DNA of 64,000 nt from a virus, in IMG/VR virus record IMGVR_UViG_3300037104_000756, positions 1 to 64,000 of that record, one strand, 5' to 3'. The notes beneath the pieces are model-generated. The model did not search any database. It had not been told where the DNA came from and saw only the letters and a program-made list of their open reading frames with translations. The position numbers were made by a program, and so were the translations under genes. Positions 42,576 through 50,617 of the stretch are shown one piece after another (position 1 is the first letter of the stretch; each line of letters opens with the position of its first letter).

Positions 42576-43076
42576 ATGGCAAATGAACACGACAACAACC
42601 GAAGTTCGGCGCTGACGCCTGAAGCGCTGGCTGTCATCAATACCGCAACATCCAAAGCGGTTCAGGAAGCGGTATCTGCTTTGCTGCAGGGATTGATGCC
42701 TGCTTTCAAGGATATGGCTGTTACGCCTGAGAAGTTGCGCGAAGCCAACCGTCCGTACGAAGACCCTGCGAAACTAAAGCGGGAACTCCGCGAATCATTG
42801 AAATCCAAGCAGGATGAAGCAGAAATTACCCGCATGAATGATGCGCGTAAAGCCGCCTGCCCTCATCTCGACAAGAATGGACGATCATCCATTAACCTCG
42901 TGCATAACCAACCAGACCACCAGCCGCGCGGAATTTGCGTAGTGTGTGGTGACTGGATTCACCCGAAGGAATGGCGGATCGGACCGGCTGACGAAAAGAA
43001 TCCGAGAGGTAAAGCGTATCTGGTCGAGCCGCATAAAGATTATCGCGTCGTCATGCAGATTGACAGCATGAGCTAG
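42576..43076 (+). CDS. Unknown protein with zinc-like cluster
   Basis: 166 residues with GAGGAGC before the ATG. The N-terminal half is helical and Ala/Lys/Glu-rich. The C-terminal half has CPHLDKNG, HNQPDHQPRG and CVVCGDW, possibly a zinc site of Cys and His. A late-type promoter motif and a following terminator make it a separate late unit. A capsid-associated role is possible but unproved. Confidence 0.65.
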   Translation: MANEHDNNRSSALTPEALAVINTATSKAVQEAVSALLQGLMPAFKDMAVTPEKLREANRPYEDPAKLKRELRESLKSKQDEAEITRMNDARKAACPHLDKNGRSSINLVHNQPDHQPRGICVVCGDWIHPKEWRIGPADEKNPRGKAYLVEPHKDYRVVMQIDSMS

Positions 43077-43093
43077 CTTTTCTGCGAAAAAAC

Positions 43094-43122
43094 TTGACAT
43101 CTAAGTCCTCTGGAGCTACGAT
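43094..43122 (+). promoter_or_regulatory. Sigma70-type promoter of the moron-like cassette
   Basis: TTGACA, 17 bases, TACGAT. The -10 lies in the loop of the terminator hairpin at 43106-43140, and the -35 context CTTGACATC-N-AAG-N-CCTC matches the element at 8408. Confidence 0.6.
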
Positions 43123-43140
43123 CAGTCCAGAGGATTTTTT
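43106..43140 (+). terminator. Rho-independent terminator overlapping a promoter
   Basis: TCCTCTGGA pairs with TCCAGAGGA (9 bp), 11-base loop, followed by TTTTTT. It would stop transcripts from the 42576 gene, while transcripts begun at the embedded promoter start inside the 3' arm and escape it. Confidence 0.85.
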
Positions 43141-43163
43141 ATGTTCAAATCACAGGAGGCTCT

Positions 43164-43862
43164 ATGAAGAAATTTCTTTTGGCATTGCTGTTTGTATTGA
43201 TGAGTTTCGCTCCGCTCGCGCACGCGCAAACGCGCCTGTCGGTCGGTCTTGCTGGTGGAAATAACGTGGATAACTTGAGCGTAGGACCAGCGGTCGCTAT
43301 TGAAGTTCCATTCCTGCGGCATTTCGAATTGGATTTGCGCGACACGTTTTCTCCGTACGAGCGGCACACGGCATTGGGAACCGGGTATGCCAACATCGTC
43401 AAGGGCGGCGGCATTATTTGGTTGACTAAAAGTTTTGGAGTTGTGGGAATCGCCGAGTCTTCGAGCTACGCGGTAACGCAAGTGTCGAAGAGCGCGGTGT
43501 ACACCAATGCTGGGGCGATCTATCGGACGTTGTTTTTGGGCGCGCCGACACGCTTTGAATTCGATTATATCCAGCAATCCAACAACGGCATTACGAACGG
43601 CATCGAGACCAGCCACTTTCATGGTGGAGAGTTCAGTATCGATACTCGATTCGGATGCGCGAAGTCTGCATGCTTGCGCGTGCGAGAGCAGTTGGACATC
43701 GGTCGCGTGCTCACTCAAGGCAATCCCGCGTGCGATGGCAACGGAATAACCGACCCTCGATTCTTACCTTGTCCGCGTGGTTCAGCAATCACAGGTGGTG
43801 GTTCTGTGTCGCTGATGTTAGAGTTCCCGCGCAGGAAGGTAATCGAAACTACACCATTCTAA
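43164..43862 (+). CDS. Secreted or outer-membrane barrel-like protein (moron candidate)
   Basis: 232 residues. A textbook signal peptide: KK, then LLALLFVLMSFAPLA, cleavage after AHA. The mature part has alternating strands with aromatic girdle residues (FELDLRDTFSPY, RFEFDYIQQS), paired Cys (CAKSAC, CDGN...CP) and ends in Phe (TTPF) as outer-membrane barrels do. It has its own promoter and terminator within a late-gene region. Phage morons of this kind can alter the host surface, for example to block superinfection; that role is inference. Confidence 0.75.
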   Translation: MKKFLLALLFVLMSFAPLAHAQTRLSVGLAGGNNVDNLSVGPAVAIEVPFLRHFELDLRDTFSPYERHTALGTGYANIVKGGGIIWLTKSFGVVGIAESSSYAVTQVSKSAVYTNAGAIYRTLFLGAPTRFEFDYIQQSNNGITNGIETSHFHGGEFSIDTRFGCAKSACLRVREQLDIGRVLTQGNPACDGNGITDPRFLPCPRGSAITGGGSVSLMLEFPRRKVIETTPF

Positions 43863-43868
43863 GTGGAG

Positions 43869-43896
43869 AGGGGTCTGAATAAGACCCCTATTTTTT
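43869..43896 (+). terminator. Rho-independent terminator
   Basis: AGGGGTCT pairs with AGACCCCT (8 bp), 5-base loop, followed by ATTTTTT. It closes the moron-like cassette. Confidence 0.9.
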
Positions 43897-44082
43897 ATGG
43901 ACAATCCAATTCCAAAATCGAATTTCAACGCCACGCTTCGCGCGTCCATAAAATTACAGCGCGCGATGCCTTGTTGCGTGCCTCATTGTCCTAACCATCG
44001 ATTCGTTGATTTCTATGTTTGTAAGATGCATTTTGTGGAACTCATGGACGCTGCATTTTTGCGGACGGTGGCTTATGGCTAA
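43897..44082 (+). CDS. Small zinc-finger-like protein
   Basis: 61 residues beginning right at the end of the terminator T-run, without a ribosome site. CCVPHCPNH and a later VCKMHF give a plausible Cys/His zinc site. Its start is unsure; read-through or an unseen promoter would be needed. Confidence 0.45.
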   Translation: MDNPIPKSNFNATLRASIKLQRAMPCCVPHCPNHRFVDFYVCKMHFVELMDAAFLRTVAYG

Positions 44083-44239
44083 AACTGGTCGACCACGAAA
44101 ATCACAGAAGTGTCCAAAGTGTGGGGAAACTGATTTGACTGCCTTTGCATCCAATCGGACGCGGCGCGGCGGGCGGCAAGTCTATTGTCGAGACTGTGAG
44201 CGCATCCGCCGATTTATCAAATCCGTTAGTTTTGACTGA
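44075..44239 (+). CDS. Small four-Cys zinc protein
   Basis: 54 residues from ATG 44075, overlapping the previous gene. A basic N-terminus (KTGRPRKSQ), CPKCGETDL and CRDCERIRR form a likely zinc ribbon. Function unknown. Confidence 0.55.
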   Translation: MAKTGRPRKSQKCPKCGETDLTAFASNRTRRGGRQVYCRDCERIRRFIKSVSFD

Positions 44240-44268
44240 ATGAGATGAATTTTGACTGAAATGTTTTG

Positions 44269-44286
44269 GACTCGGCACTCCATAGG
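44269..44286 (+). promoter_or_regulatory. Late-type promoter motif, copy 10 in order along the sequence series (fibre-like gene)
   Basis: GACTC-N7-CATAGG followed by TGTAGAGG, 41 bases before ATG 44327. The region just upstream repeats TTTTGACTGAA twice (44231 and 44251 areas). Confidence 0.5.
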
Positions 44287-44326
44287 TGTAGAGGCTGAAT
44301 ACCCGCCTCCCTGAAGGTAAAATCCA

Positions 44327-45208
44327 ATGGCGACAGGAACACAAAACGAAATCTATTCAAACGCGAATTTCCGCCCTGTGCGGGTTCGTGACTCGATCCA
44401 GTTCCTGCGCGGGAACGTCGCTCCGTTTGCGCATGAAGGCAGTGAAGCTGGAGTATCCGCTGTTGTGGCGACCACTGCTAACCCAGGAGCATATCCTAAC
44501 ACCCCGTTCGTTGTGGGCGTGTTCACTGCGTTTAGCGCGCAGTTCGTTCCTGCGAATATTCGCCCTATCGATTCCGAAATTCTGTTCAACTATCCCGTCA
44601 CTCCAGATGAGCGCGGCGGCGGGCTCGGCGTCCAGATTCAAACGAATCCGTTTCCTCTCGGCGCTCCGACGAACTCAGCGGCTGGTAGCGTGGCGGCGGT
44701 TCGCGGAGCGATCACCATCGGCGGCGTCTACACAGGCGCGGATGCGGGCTCAGGCACTTCGAAGACGGACCCGTCCGTTCTGATTGCAACTACCATCTCG
44801 GCTGGATACCTCTACGGCGTCCAGGGTAAAATGATTGTTCGCGGTACGCTCAATGCGGGCGGCAATTACAGCGCGGCTCTTCAAGGGCAACTTGATTTGT
44901 CCGCCGCTGTTTTGGTTGGCTCTCCTTTGCAGGCGCTGTGGCTTGACATGGGCGCAACGGCATCGGCTAATATCATCTCGATTCCGATACACATCAATGC
45001 GATTACCATCACCAACACAACGGCAGCGGTTATCAATTCGGCGCTGTTGTTTATCGGAAATGCCGCGAACCTGTTTGACGTGACCGATTTGGCGGCAGGC
45101 GGACAACATTTCTATCAGCATACTGGCGCAGGTCTCGGCACCATCGGCACCGACTACTTGGTTGTGGTGGTGAACGGCGTCACGAAACACATCGCGCTGT
45201 ACGCATAA
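44327..45208 (+). CDS. Virion (fibre- or decoration-like) protein, paralogue A
   Basis: 293 residues with GAAGG before the ATG. Low-charge, beta-rich with Thr/Ala/Gly strands. It is paralogous to the following gene along its length: IYSNANFRPVRVRDSIQF..G, AVRGAITIGGVYTGA, YLYGVQGK, LQGQLDLS and NTTAAVINSA are shared. The C-terminal LVVVVNGVTKHIALYA resembles the ends of the 45256 and 49281 proteins. It is probably an exposed virion protein; the exact structure is unknown. Confidence 0.7.
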   Translation: MATGTQNEIYSNANFRPVRVRDSIQFLRGNVAPFAHEGSEAGVSAVVATTANPGAYPNTPFVVGVFTAFSAQFVPANIRPIDSEILFNYPVTPDERGGGLGVQIQTNPFPLGAPTNSAAGSVAAVRGAITIGGVYTGADAGSGTSKTDPSVLIATTISAGYLYGVQGKMIVRGTLNAGGNYSAALQGQLDLSAAVLVGSPLQALWLDMGATASANIISIPIHINAITITNTTAAVINSALLFIGNAANLFDVTDLAAGGQHFYQHTGAGLGTIGTDYLVVVVNGVTKHIALYA

Positions 45209-45255
45209 AAAGAATTTAGCAGGAAGAGCACGACACAAAAAAGGAAATCACGACG

Positions 45256-46782
45256 ATGTCTACACAGAATCCTATTTACTCAAACCAGAACTGGCGTCCG
45301 TTGAAAGTTCGCGACAGTTTCCAGTTTGTTCGCGGCAATATCTCAGGGTTTGCGCACACGGGTAGTGAATCAGGCACGTTGGGTGTTATCGGACCTAACA
45401 GCACTCCTGGCGCGCACCCTGACGTTCCGTTTGTGATCGGCGTCTACTCCGCTTATGGCGCAGCGGCACAGCCTGGAAATCTGCGGGCGGTTGACTCTGA
45501 ACTTCTCTTTAATTATCCAGGGAGCACCTCAATTACGGTGAACCCGACAGGTATTGACGGCACTCCCACAACGCCGAATACGGCATCCTCAAGTATCGTA
45601 GCCGTACGCGGCGCGATCACCATCGGCGGTATCTATACAGGCGCGACGGCAGGAACAGGTACTGCGGTCGTAGACCCATCACGCACGACCCCCACAACTA
45701 TCGTGGGCTCGTCCTATCTTTACGGGGTGCAGGGTAAGGTTGTGCTCAACGGCGGTCTCGCCAATACAGGAGGGAACGGCATCATCGTTACCGGACTGCA
45801 AGGGCAACTCGACATTTCACACACTACCGTCATTTCAAGTCCCCTGACCGCAGGCTGGTTTGATATCGGCGCATCGGCATCGGCGGCTCTTATCGCTTCG
45901 TGGGTTCCAGGTTCTGCTACTGGACTTGACGCTCAACTTGGCGTGGCAGCAAAATATGGTATCCTTGCCGCTGCGGGAATCACAAACACAGGCTCTACGG
46001 TAGTCGCTGCTCCTGCGGTTATTGGTTCTTTCCCAACTACAACGATTACGTTTGACGGCGGCACCGCGACGGTGGACAACATTGACGCGGCGGCAGCCCA
46101 AGTGGCTGCGCACGCGGCTTACCTTCACTACTCTGGATTGGCGTTCACTTCTCTGGGCGGCGCTCTGGACCTATCCACCGCCTTCAGCGGGTCCAACATC
46201 GTCACTCCCGGGAACTACAGTTTCGGTGCGGCAACCTGCTCCTTGGGTCTCGTCCTGAACGGACCTGGAACATACATCTTCAAGGGTTCTTCAACGATCA
46301 ATTTGGCTTCTGGTCAGTCCATAACTTTTTCGGGTGGCGCAACGTTGGCTAACACCACTGTTATTTGGTTGGTGGGGTCGTCCTTCACTTCCGTGGCGAC
46401 TTCGAACATGGTCGGGACTATTCTTGCGGACACATCCATCACCCTCGAGGGCGGCACTCTTCAGGGGCGCGCGTTTGCGGGCGTCGTGACTAGCTCGGGA
46501 GCAGTTACTATCGCTGCCGCAAACAACGTGACGGTTTCTTTTAGTCCGCCGACACCCGCGACAGGCGGACCGACATTTATCGACATCACCACGCTGTACA
46601 ACACGACGGCTGCGGTTATCAACTCAGCCTTCCGTATTATCTCGAATTCGACCTTTCTCTTTGATCTGAGCAGCAACTCAGGCAGCCCATGGCTGACCAC
46701 TGGAGTTTTGTCCAGTCAGACGAAGAAAATAGCTGTGAACGTAGACGGAGTGACATACTACATTCCACTATACGCAGCCTAA
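45256..46782 (+). CDS. Virion protein paralogue B with inserted ice-binding-like domain
   Basis: 508 residues. Residues 1-214 and 441-508 align with the preceding paralogue. Between them (about 215-440) is an insertion with the hallmarks of ice-binding-like DUF3494 domains: KYGILAAAGITNTGSTVV, an AQVAAHAAYLHY helix, IVTPGNYSF, LVLNGPGTYIFKGSSTI, TVIWLVGSSFTSV, MVGTILADTSITLEGG and LQGRAFAGVVTSSGAVTI. The fold in known members is a beta-solenoid that binds ice or acts in adhesion. Here it would be displayed on the virion. Activity is not shown by sequence. Confidence 0.8.
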   Translation: MSTQNPIYSNQNWRPLKVRDSFQFVRGNISGFAHTGSESGTLGVIGPNSTPGAHPDVPFVIGVYSAYGAAAQPGNLRAVDSELLFNYPGSTSITVNPTGIDGTPTTPNTASSSIVAVRGAITIGGIYTGATAGTGTAVVDPSRTTPTTIVGSSYLYGVQGKVVLNGGLANTGGNGIIVTGLQGQLDISHTTVISSPLTAGWFDIGASASAALIASWVPGSATGLDAQLGVAAKYGILAAAGITNTGSTVVAAPAVIGSFPTTTITFDGGTATVDNIDAAAAQVAAHAAYLHYSGLAFTSLGGALDLSTAFSGSNIVTPGNYSFGAATCSLGLVLNGPGTYIFKGSSTINLASGQSITFSGGATLANTTVIWLVGSSFTSVATSNMVGTILADTSITLEGGTLQGRAFAGVVTSSGAVTIAAANNVTVSFSPPTPATGGPTFIDITTLYNTTAAVINSAFRIISNSTFLFDLSSNSGSPWLTTGVLSSQTKKIAVNVDGVTYYIPLYAA

Positions 46783-46870
46783 AAAGTTCTTGGCTTGGGG
46801 GTGTGACCAACGCATCCCCATCACCTTGATTTTGTACCAGAAGTAAAATCTACGTTTGGAGGAAATAGTA

Positions 46871-47083
46871 ATGAGCACAACACCAGGGTTGAACGCAATT
46901 CAATTAATCGAACAAGAGATTGGGAATTTTCTCAAGCAGCGTGAACAAGCGATTGCGAACGTTCATGCGGTCGACGGCGCAATTCAGGCTGCCCAGCACC
47001 TCGTAGCGAAGCTGAAAGCCGAAGCTGCGAAGGCTGAAGTTGAGGTTGAGAAGGTCATCGAGTTAGTTAAAAAGGAACTGTAG
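46871..47083 (+). CDS. Small coiled-coil protein
   Basis: 70 residues from ATG 46871 with TTGGAGG upstream. One long amphipathic helix (QEIGNFLKQREQAIANV to the end, rich in Ala/Glu/Lys), a probable coiled coil. It lies between virion genes; an assembly chaperone or small structural role is possible. Confidence 0.65.
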   Translation: MSTTPGLNAIQLIEQEIGNFLKQREQAIANVHAVDGAIQAAQHLVAKLKAEAAKAEVEVEKVIELVKKEL

Positions 47084-47160
47084 TCTTACCGATCTTCCAG
47101 TTACGAGGCTCTGGTGCTGCTCACACCAGACTACAAACCGTTCTGGATGCTCCGAACCGG

Positions 47161-47190
47161 ACGCCCGTCATCCTCACTGGTGGCGGGCGT
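47161..47190 (+). terminator. GC-rich hairpin after the coiled-coil gene
   Basis: ACGCCCG pairs with CGGGCGT (7 bp), 16-base loop, followed by TTCGTATTT. The T-run is poor, so termination is uncertain. It sits directly before the next promoter motif. Confidence 0.45.
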
Positions 47191-47200
47191 TCGTATTTAA

Positions 47201-47218
47201 GACTTTTTGTGTTATAAT
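47201..47218 (+). promoter_or_regulatory. Late-type promoter motif with consensus TATAAT (leaderless GIY-YIG gene)
   Basis: GACTT-N7-TATAAT; TGT-TATAAT also makes an extended -10. The +7 position is the A of ATG 47225. It probably drives both the endonuclease and the tail genes behind it. Confidence 0.6.
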
Positions 47219-47224
47219 TAGAGA

Positions 47225-47806
47225 ATGAAGTTCTATTCATATCTCTGGCTTCGGGACGACGGAACGCCGTATTATGCGGGGAAGGGTACGGGTCGAAGAG
47301 CGTTTCGCAGTGCGGGACATGGGGTGCACTGTCCTCCAGATCGCACTCGGGTCATAGTCTACCCTGTGATGAGTGAAGCGGAAGCTTTTGATTTAGAAAT
47401 GACGTTGATTGCATGGTACGGCAGAAAAGATATCGGTACCGGGTGTTTGCGGAATTTAAGCGGGGGTGGAGAGGGTCCGACACTATCCGTTGCGCATCGA
47501 AAGAAACTGAGCGAAGCCCACATGGGGCATGTTTCATCCCGCAAAGGGAAAAAATTATCGGAGAAAGAAAAACAGAATCTCAAGGGGTGGGCTAAGGGGC
47601 ACATCCCGTGGAACACAGATAAGATGGGCGGTTCTTGGTCTCAGGCTCGAAGAGATTCGTTTGAGCGGCGAGGCGTATCAGAACAAACTCGCCAAAAGCA
47701 GCGGCTGGCGAAATTAGGAAACAAGAATCGATTGGGCGGAAAAAAATATGAACTTCAACCTCGTGCCTTCGGTGAACCAATCCACAACCATCCAAGCAAT
47801 GGCTGA
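47225..47806 (+). CDS. GIY-YIG homing endonuclease
   Basis: 193 residues. The GIY-YIG core appears as FYSYLWL (3-9) and YYAGKGTGRRAF (16-27, conserved Arg), with a helix SEAEAFDLEMTLIAWYGR carrying the catalytic Glu. The C-terminal half has NUMOD3-like DNA-binding units (SVAHRKKLSEAHMG, LSEKEKQNLKG). No ribosome site; the mRNA should be leaderless. Its last 59 bases overlap the tail adaptor gene, so it is wedged in front of that gene. Confidence 0.88.
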   Translation: MKFYSYLWLRDDGTPYYAGKGTGRRAFRSAGHGVHCPPDRTRVIVYPVMSEAEAFDLEMTLIAWYGRKDIGTGCLRNLSGGGEGPTLSVAHRKKLSEAHMGHVSSRKGKKLSEKEKQNLKGWAKGHIPWNTDKMGGSWSQARRDSFERRGVSEQTRQKQRLAKLGNKNRLGGKKYELQPRAFGEPIHNHPSNG

Positions 47807-49142
47807 TCAACTCCGAATTCACACAAAGCTCCAGAACTTTTTTTCGGTCGGCGGTATTGATGGTCAACCCATGTTGCGCATTGCCGACAACGTGCAACAA
47901 ATGTTGCTGACACGTCGCATGCCGTGGAAATTCAATCGCGTAAACATGGGCTCGAACAATCCAGCAGTCAATCCCCACTTTTTCATGACTCAGCAAGGTT
48001 TCCAAGATTTTAAGTTCGCTGGTGCGTCCTGCTTCGCGCTAATCAATAGCGTGACTCCTGGCGGTCAGCTTCCTGCGGGTGGTGCTGGGGTTGACCTAAA
48101 TCCGGGCGTGTACCAGAACGGAAACGCAAAGGTGAACTATGGGACGTTCAACGGGGGAAACTCCTATGGACCTACGGGGAACTGGCAAACGGCTGGTATT
48201 ATTTTTAATCCTGGGGCTGGCACTTTTACTGTGCAATTTCTTGATCCGCATCCGTTTCAAATTGGAAACATTGGCACATCGCAAATTTTGATCGCGGGGG
48301 TTGTAAACCCCGCGTACAACAGCACGTTCACGTACAACCAGCTTTCGCAAACCAGTAAATGGATTAACAGCTACACACTGCTCGCGATTCCTGACAATTT
48401 CCATATCGTGCTGCAGGGCACTCCTGGTCATTTCGGAGCCATCAGTACGATTTCAGCTTCAGGCACTGTGACAACCGTGTTGGTCCCGAATTCTATGACT
48501 CCCGGGGGCATCATGACGTTCACGGGGATCGGCACAAACACGGCGCTGAATGGTTTAAGTGTCACATTGTTGACCGCAACATCCACTACGGTAACATTTA
48601 CGACACCTACGGGCGTGACGATCACCAATGGCGCGGATAATGGAACCATATACGCGGCTCCTTCAGGCGCACCTGGGATTTGGAATTTGGGATGGGTAGA
48701 AGCGGCGGCGCTGGTCGACATCAACAATCCTAGTTTTCCCCTGCCCGTCACTCCTGTGGACGCGGTACACCGCATTGCACCTGAATACACTTCGACGGGA
48801 GATAGCATCTCTCTGTCGTGCGAGATTGATTACGGCAATGGCGTGGTAATGTTTCGTCTGTCGCAGCCTGTGAGCACATATCCTTTTGCGTTCACTGTCG
48901 TCTATCAAGCGAAGGCACCGAAGTTCACGAGTGGGCGAAGTATCTTTCAGTTTCCAGATGATTTGTCGTATGTGCTGTTCGAGCTAATGTTGTGGCAAGG
49001 CATGCGATTCGCGTACGGCATTACGGCGGCAGAGACGCAGGCTCAGATGCAGATGGCTGCGCTGGCTCTGCAGAATGCGCTTGCTAGCGAGGACCGCGAA
49101 GACAACATCATGGGCTTAACTCCCAGTTTCACATTGATGTAG
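47748..49142 (+). CDS. Tail adaptor / tubular protein A-like
   Basis: 464 residues. The N-terminal LRIADNVQQMLLTRRMPWKFNR and the C-terminal long helix (LMLWQGMRFAYGITAAETQAQMQMAALALQ) frame a beta-rich middle (about 90-340), resembling head-tail adaptor or T7 gp11-type proteins enlarged by an insertion. The order before a gp12/gp10-like gene supports this. Start ATG 47748 lies within the GIY-YIG gene; ATG 47799 is an alternative. The ribosome site is poor. Confidence 0.65.
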   Translation: MNFNLVPSVNQSTTIQAMADQLRIHTKLQNFFSVGGIDGQPMLRIADNVQQMLLTRRMPWKFNRVNMGSNNPAVNPHFFMTQQGFQDFKFAGASCFALINSVTPGGQLPAGGAGVDLNPGVYQNGNAKVNYGTFNGGNSYGPTGNWQTAGIIFNPGAGTFTVQFLDPHPFQIGNIGTSQILIAGVVNPAYNSTFTYNQLSQTSKWINSYTLLAIPDNFHIVLQGTPGHFGAISTISASGTVTTVLVPNSMTPGGIMTFTGIGTNTALNGLSVTLLTATSTTVTFTTPTGVTITNGADNGTIYAAPSGAPGIWNLGWVEAAALVDINNPSFPLPVTPVDAVHRIAPEYTSTGDSISLSCEIDYGNGVVMFRLSQPVSTYPFAFTVVYQAKAPKFTSGRSIFQFPDDLSYVLFELMLWQGMRFAYGITAAETQAQMQMAALALQNALASEDREDNIMGLTPSFTLM

Positions 49143-49317
49143 GACTTCGGGTTCTATAGGTAGAGACAAATATGATCACGCTTATGCGGTGCAACTGGGA
49201 AATCAGTTTGCCAAAGGTGTGAAGCACACCGAAGAATGGAAAGCGACACGCAGTGCCCAGCAGAAGAAGTGGTGGGCTGAGTGGCGGGCAAAGAGGGTAG
49301 CTATATCATCCAATTAA
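49138..49317 (+). pseudogene. Remnant of a homing endonuclease C-terminus
   Basis: The frame open from 49138 to TAA 49315-49317 encodes LGNQFAKGVKHTEEWKATRSA and then a Lys/Trp/Arg-rich end, the pattern of NUMOD-type tails of phage homing endonucleases. It has no catalytic part and no good start (only GTG 49189). It fills the gap before the 49281 gene, just after a late promoter motif. Confidence 0.45.
49143..49160 (+). promoter_or_regulatory. Late-type promoter motif (fibre-like gene 49281)
   Basis: GACTT-N7-TATAGG followed by TAGAG, starting one base after the stop of the adaptor gene. It matches the 47201 copy in the bases after the -10 (TAGAGA). Confidence 0.5.
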
Positions 49318-50567
49318 TTAACGGATTTCCCCAGGGACCGAACGCGCTTATTGTGCCGAACGGTTCAATTTCTTTTTCTCTTAACGTGGATGCGACGGTG
49401 GTCGCTGCGCCGTACGGTTTTGTTTGCGCAGATATCCCTGTCGTATTTCAGTTCGACGCCACGGGAGCGTTGATTCAGCCCGCAAAGTTGTGGAGTAACG
49501 CAGAGTTAAATCCACAACTGTCATCAACACTTTTGGGAACATATTATTTGGTTACGTTTTACGATCAAGATGGCGCGCGTCTGAATAAGTCGCCTATGTG
49601 GTGGCAGTTTCCAGAAGCCGCAAACGCAACCGTAGATATTAGCGGTATGGTTCCGTACGCGACCGTAGGAGGCAATGTGATTTTTTATCCAACATCTTTT
49701 GCGATTGGTTCGATTCCGACTCCCAGTCTGACGACCCTCGGCGGCATATTTGCAAATGCAGGTCTGTTGCATGAAGTTGTGATCGGCATCAATACCGACG
49801 GCACTCTGGCGTTCGGCTTTCTTCCTCCACCTACCCTTACGACCCTCGGCGGCGTATTTGCAAATGCAGGTGTCGCTGGTCAGTTTATCACCGCGATCAA
49901 TACAGACGGGACTGTTACGCTCGGGACCCCAACAGGCAGCATCACAGGTACGATATCAGCAAATCAAATTGCTTTTGGTAGCGCGTCAAACATTCTGGCT
50001 GGTAGCGCCAACTTTACGTGGACGAACTCCACGCAAGTGTTGAACATCATTGGAAAAAATGGATCAGGAAACGTCGTCATCTTAGACGCCTCTGCTTTGG
50101 TGGGCGGGACTGATCACGCGCTTACCATTATTAAAGCGGATTCCGGCGACTTTAATGTCGTCCATTTCGTCTCAAACCCATCGACCGGCAACGTTGATTT
50201 GCAGATGGCAAACGGGCAGTTCAGGATTAATGTAGCCAACGGGGTTGGTATTTTGGAGATAGACACCAATATTCTTTCCTATCTTACGACGGTCTCTGGG
50301 GGGCAGTTTGTAGCTGGGTGTAGTAGCAATTCCGCCGGTTTTCCGAGTTTAAATTATGTGTTCGATACTGCCCTCCTTCGGATCGGTGGGTTGATTCTGT
50401 CTCAGGTTGCGACCCCCACAACGATTACAGGTCAAATCGGGTTTGGAACGACACTGGACACGTCTGCGACGGCAGGCAGCAACGGAGATGTTCCGGCTCA
50501 AGTTGTTGGCTACCTAGTGTTTGACATCGCAGGCACAAAGTTTAAGTTGCCGTACTACGCGGCATAA
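49281..50567 (+). CDS. Probable tail fibre or receptor-binding protein
   Basis: 428 residues from GTG 49281; the start is uncertain because the endonuclease remnant overlaps it and no ribosome site is clear. N-terminal strands (PNGSISFSLNVDATVV) could attach to the tail. Two repeats of TTLGGxFANAG...INTDGT lie near 155-220, mirrored in the DNA at 49733 and 49840 areas. The rest is Asn/Gly/Ser/Ile-rich as in fibres, ending TKFKLPYYAA, a C-terminus related to those of the 44327 and 45256 proteins. Confidence 0.65.
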   Translation: MAGKEGSYIIQLINGFPQGPNALIVPNGSISFSLNVDATVVAAPYGFVCADIPVVFQFDATGALIQPAKLWSNAELNPQLSSTLLGTYYLVTFYDQDGARLNKSPMWWQFPEAANATVDISGMVPYATVGGNVIFYPTSFAIGSIPTPSLTTLGGIFANAGLLHEVVIGINTDGTLAFGFLPPPTLTTLGGVFANAGVAGQFITAINTDGTVTLGTPTGSITGTISANQIAFGSASNILAGSANFTWTNSTQVLNIIGKNGSGNVVILDASALVGGTDHALTIIKADSGDFNVVHFVSNPSTGNVDLQMANGQFRINVANGVGILEIDTNILSYLTTVSGGQFVAGCSSNSAGFPSLNYVFDTALLRIGGLILSQVATPTTITGQIGFGTTLDTSATAGSNGDVPAQVVGYLVFDIAGTKFKLPYYAA

Positions 50568-50571
50568 TTAA

Positions 50572-50589
50572 GACTTTTCACACCATAGT
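50572..50589 (+). promoter_or_regulatory. Late-type promoter motif (large tail gene)
   Basis: GACTT-N7-CATAGT, five bases after the previous stop. Its -10 part is the 5' arm of the hairpin at 50583-50617. Confidence 0.5.
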
Positions 50590-50617
50590 AGAGCCCTCTG
50601 GGCTCCCCATACTATGG
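50583..50617 (+). promoter_or_regulatory. Hairpin joining the -10 box and the start codon
   Basis: CCATAGTA (50583-50590) pairs perfectly with TACTATGG (50610-50617), and inside it GAGCCC pairs with GGGCTC around a TCT loop. The 3' arm contains the ATG (50614) of the large tail gene, which has no Shine-Dalgarno. The DNA could form a cruciform over the -10; RNA from further upstream would hide the start codon. Confidence 0.55.
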
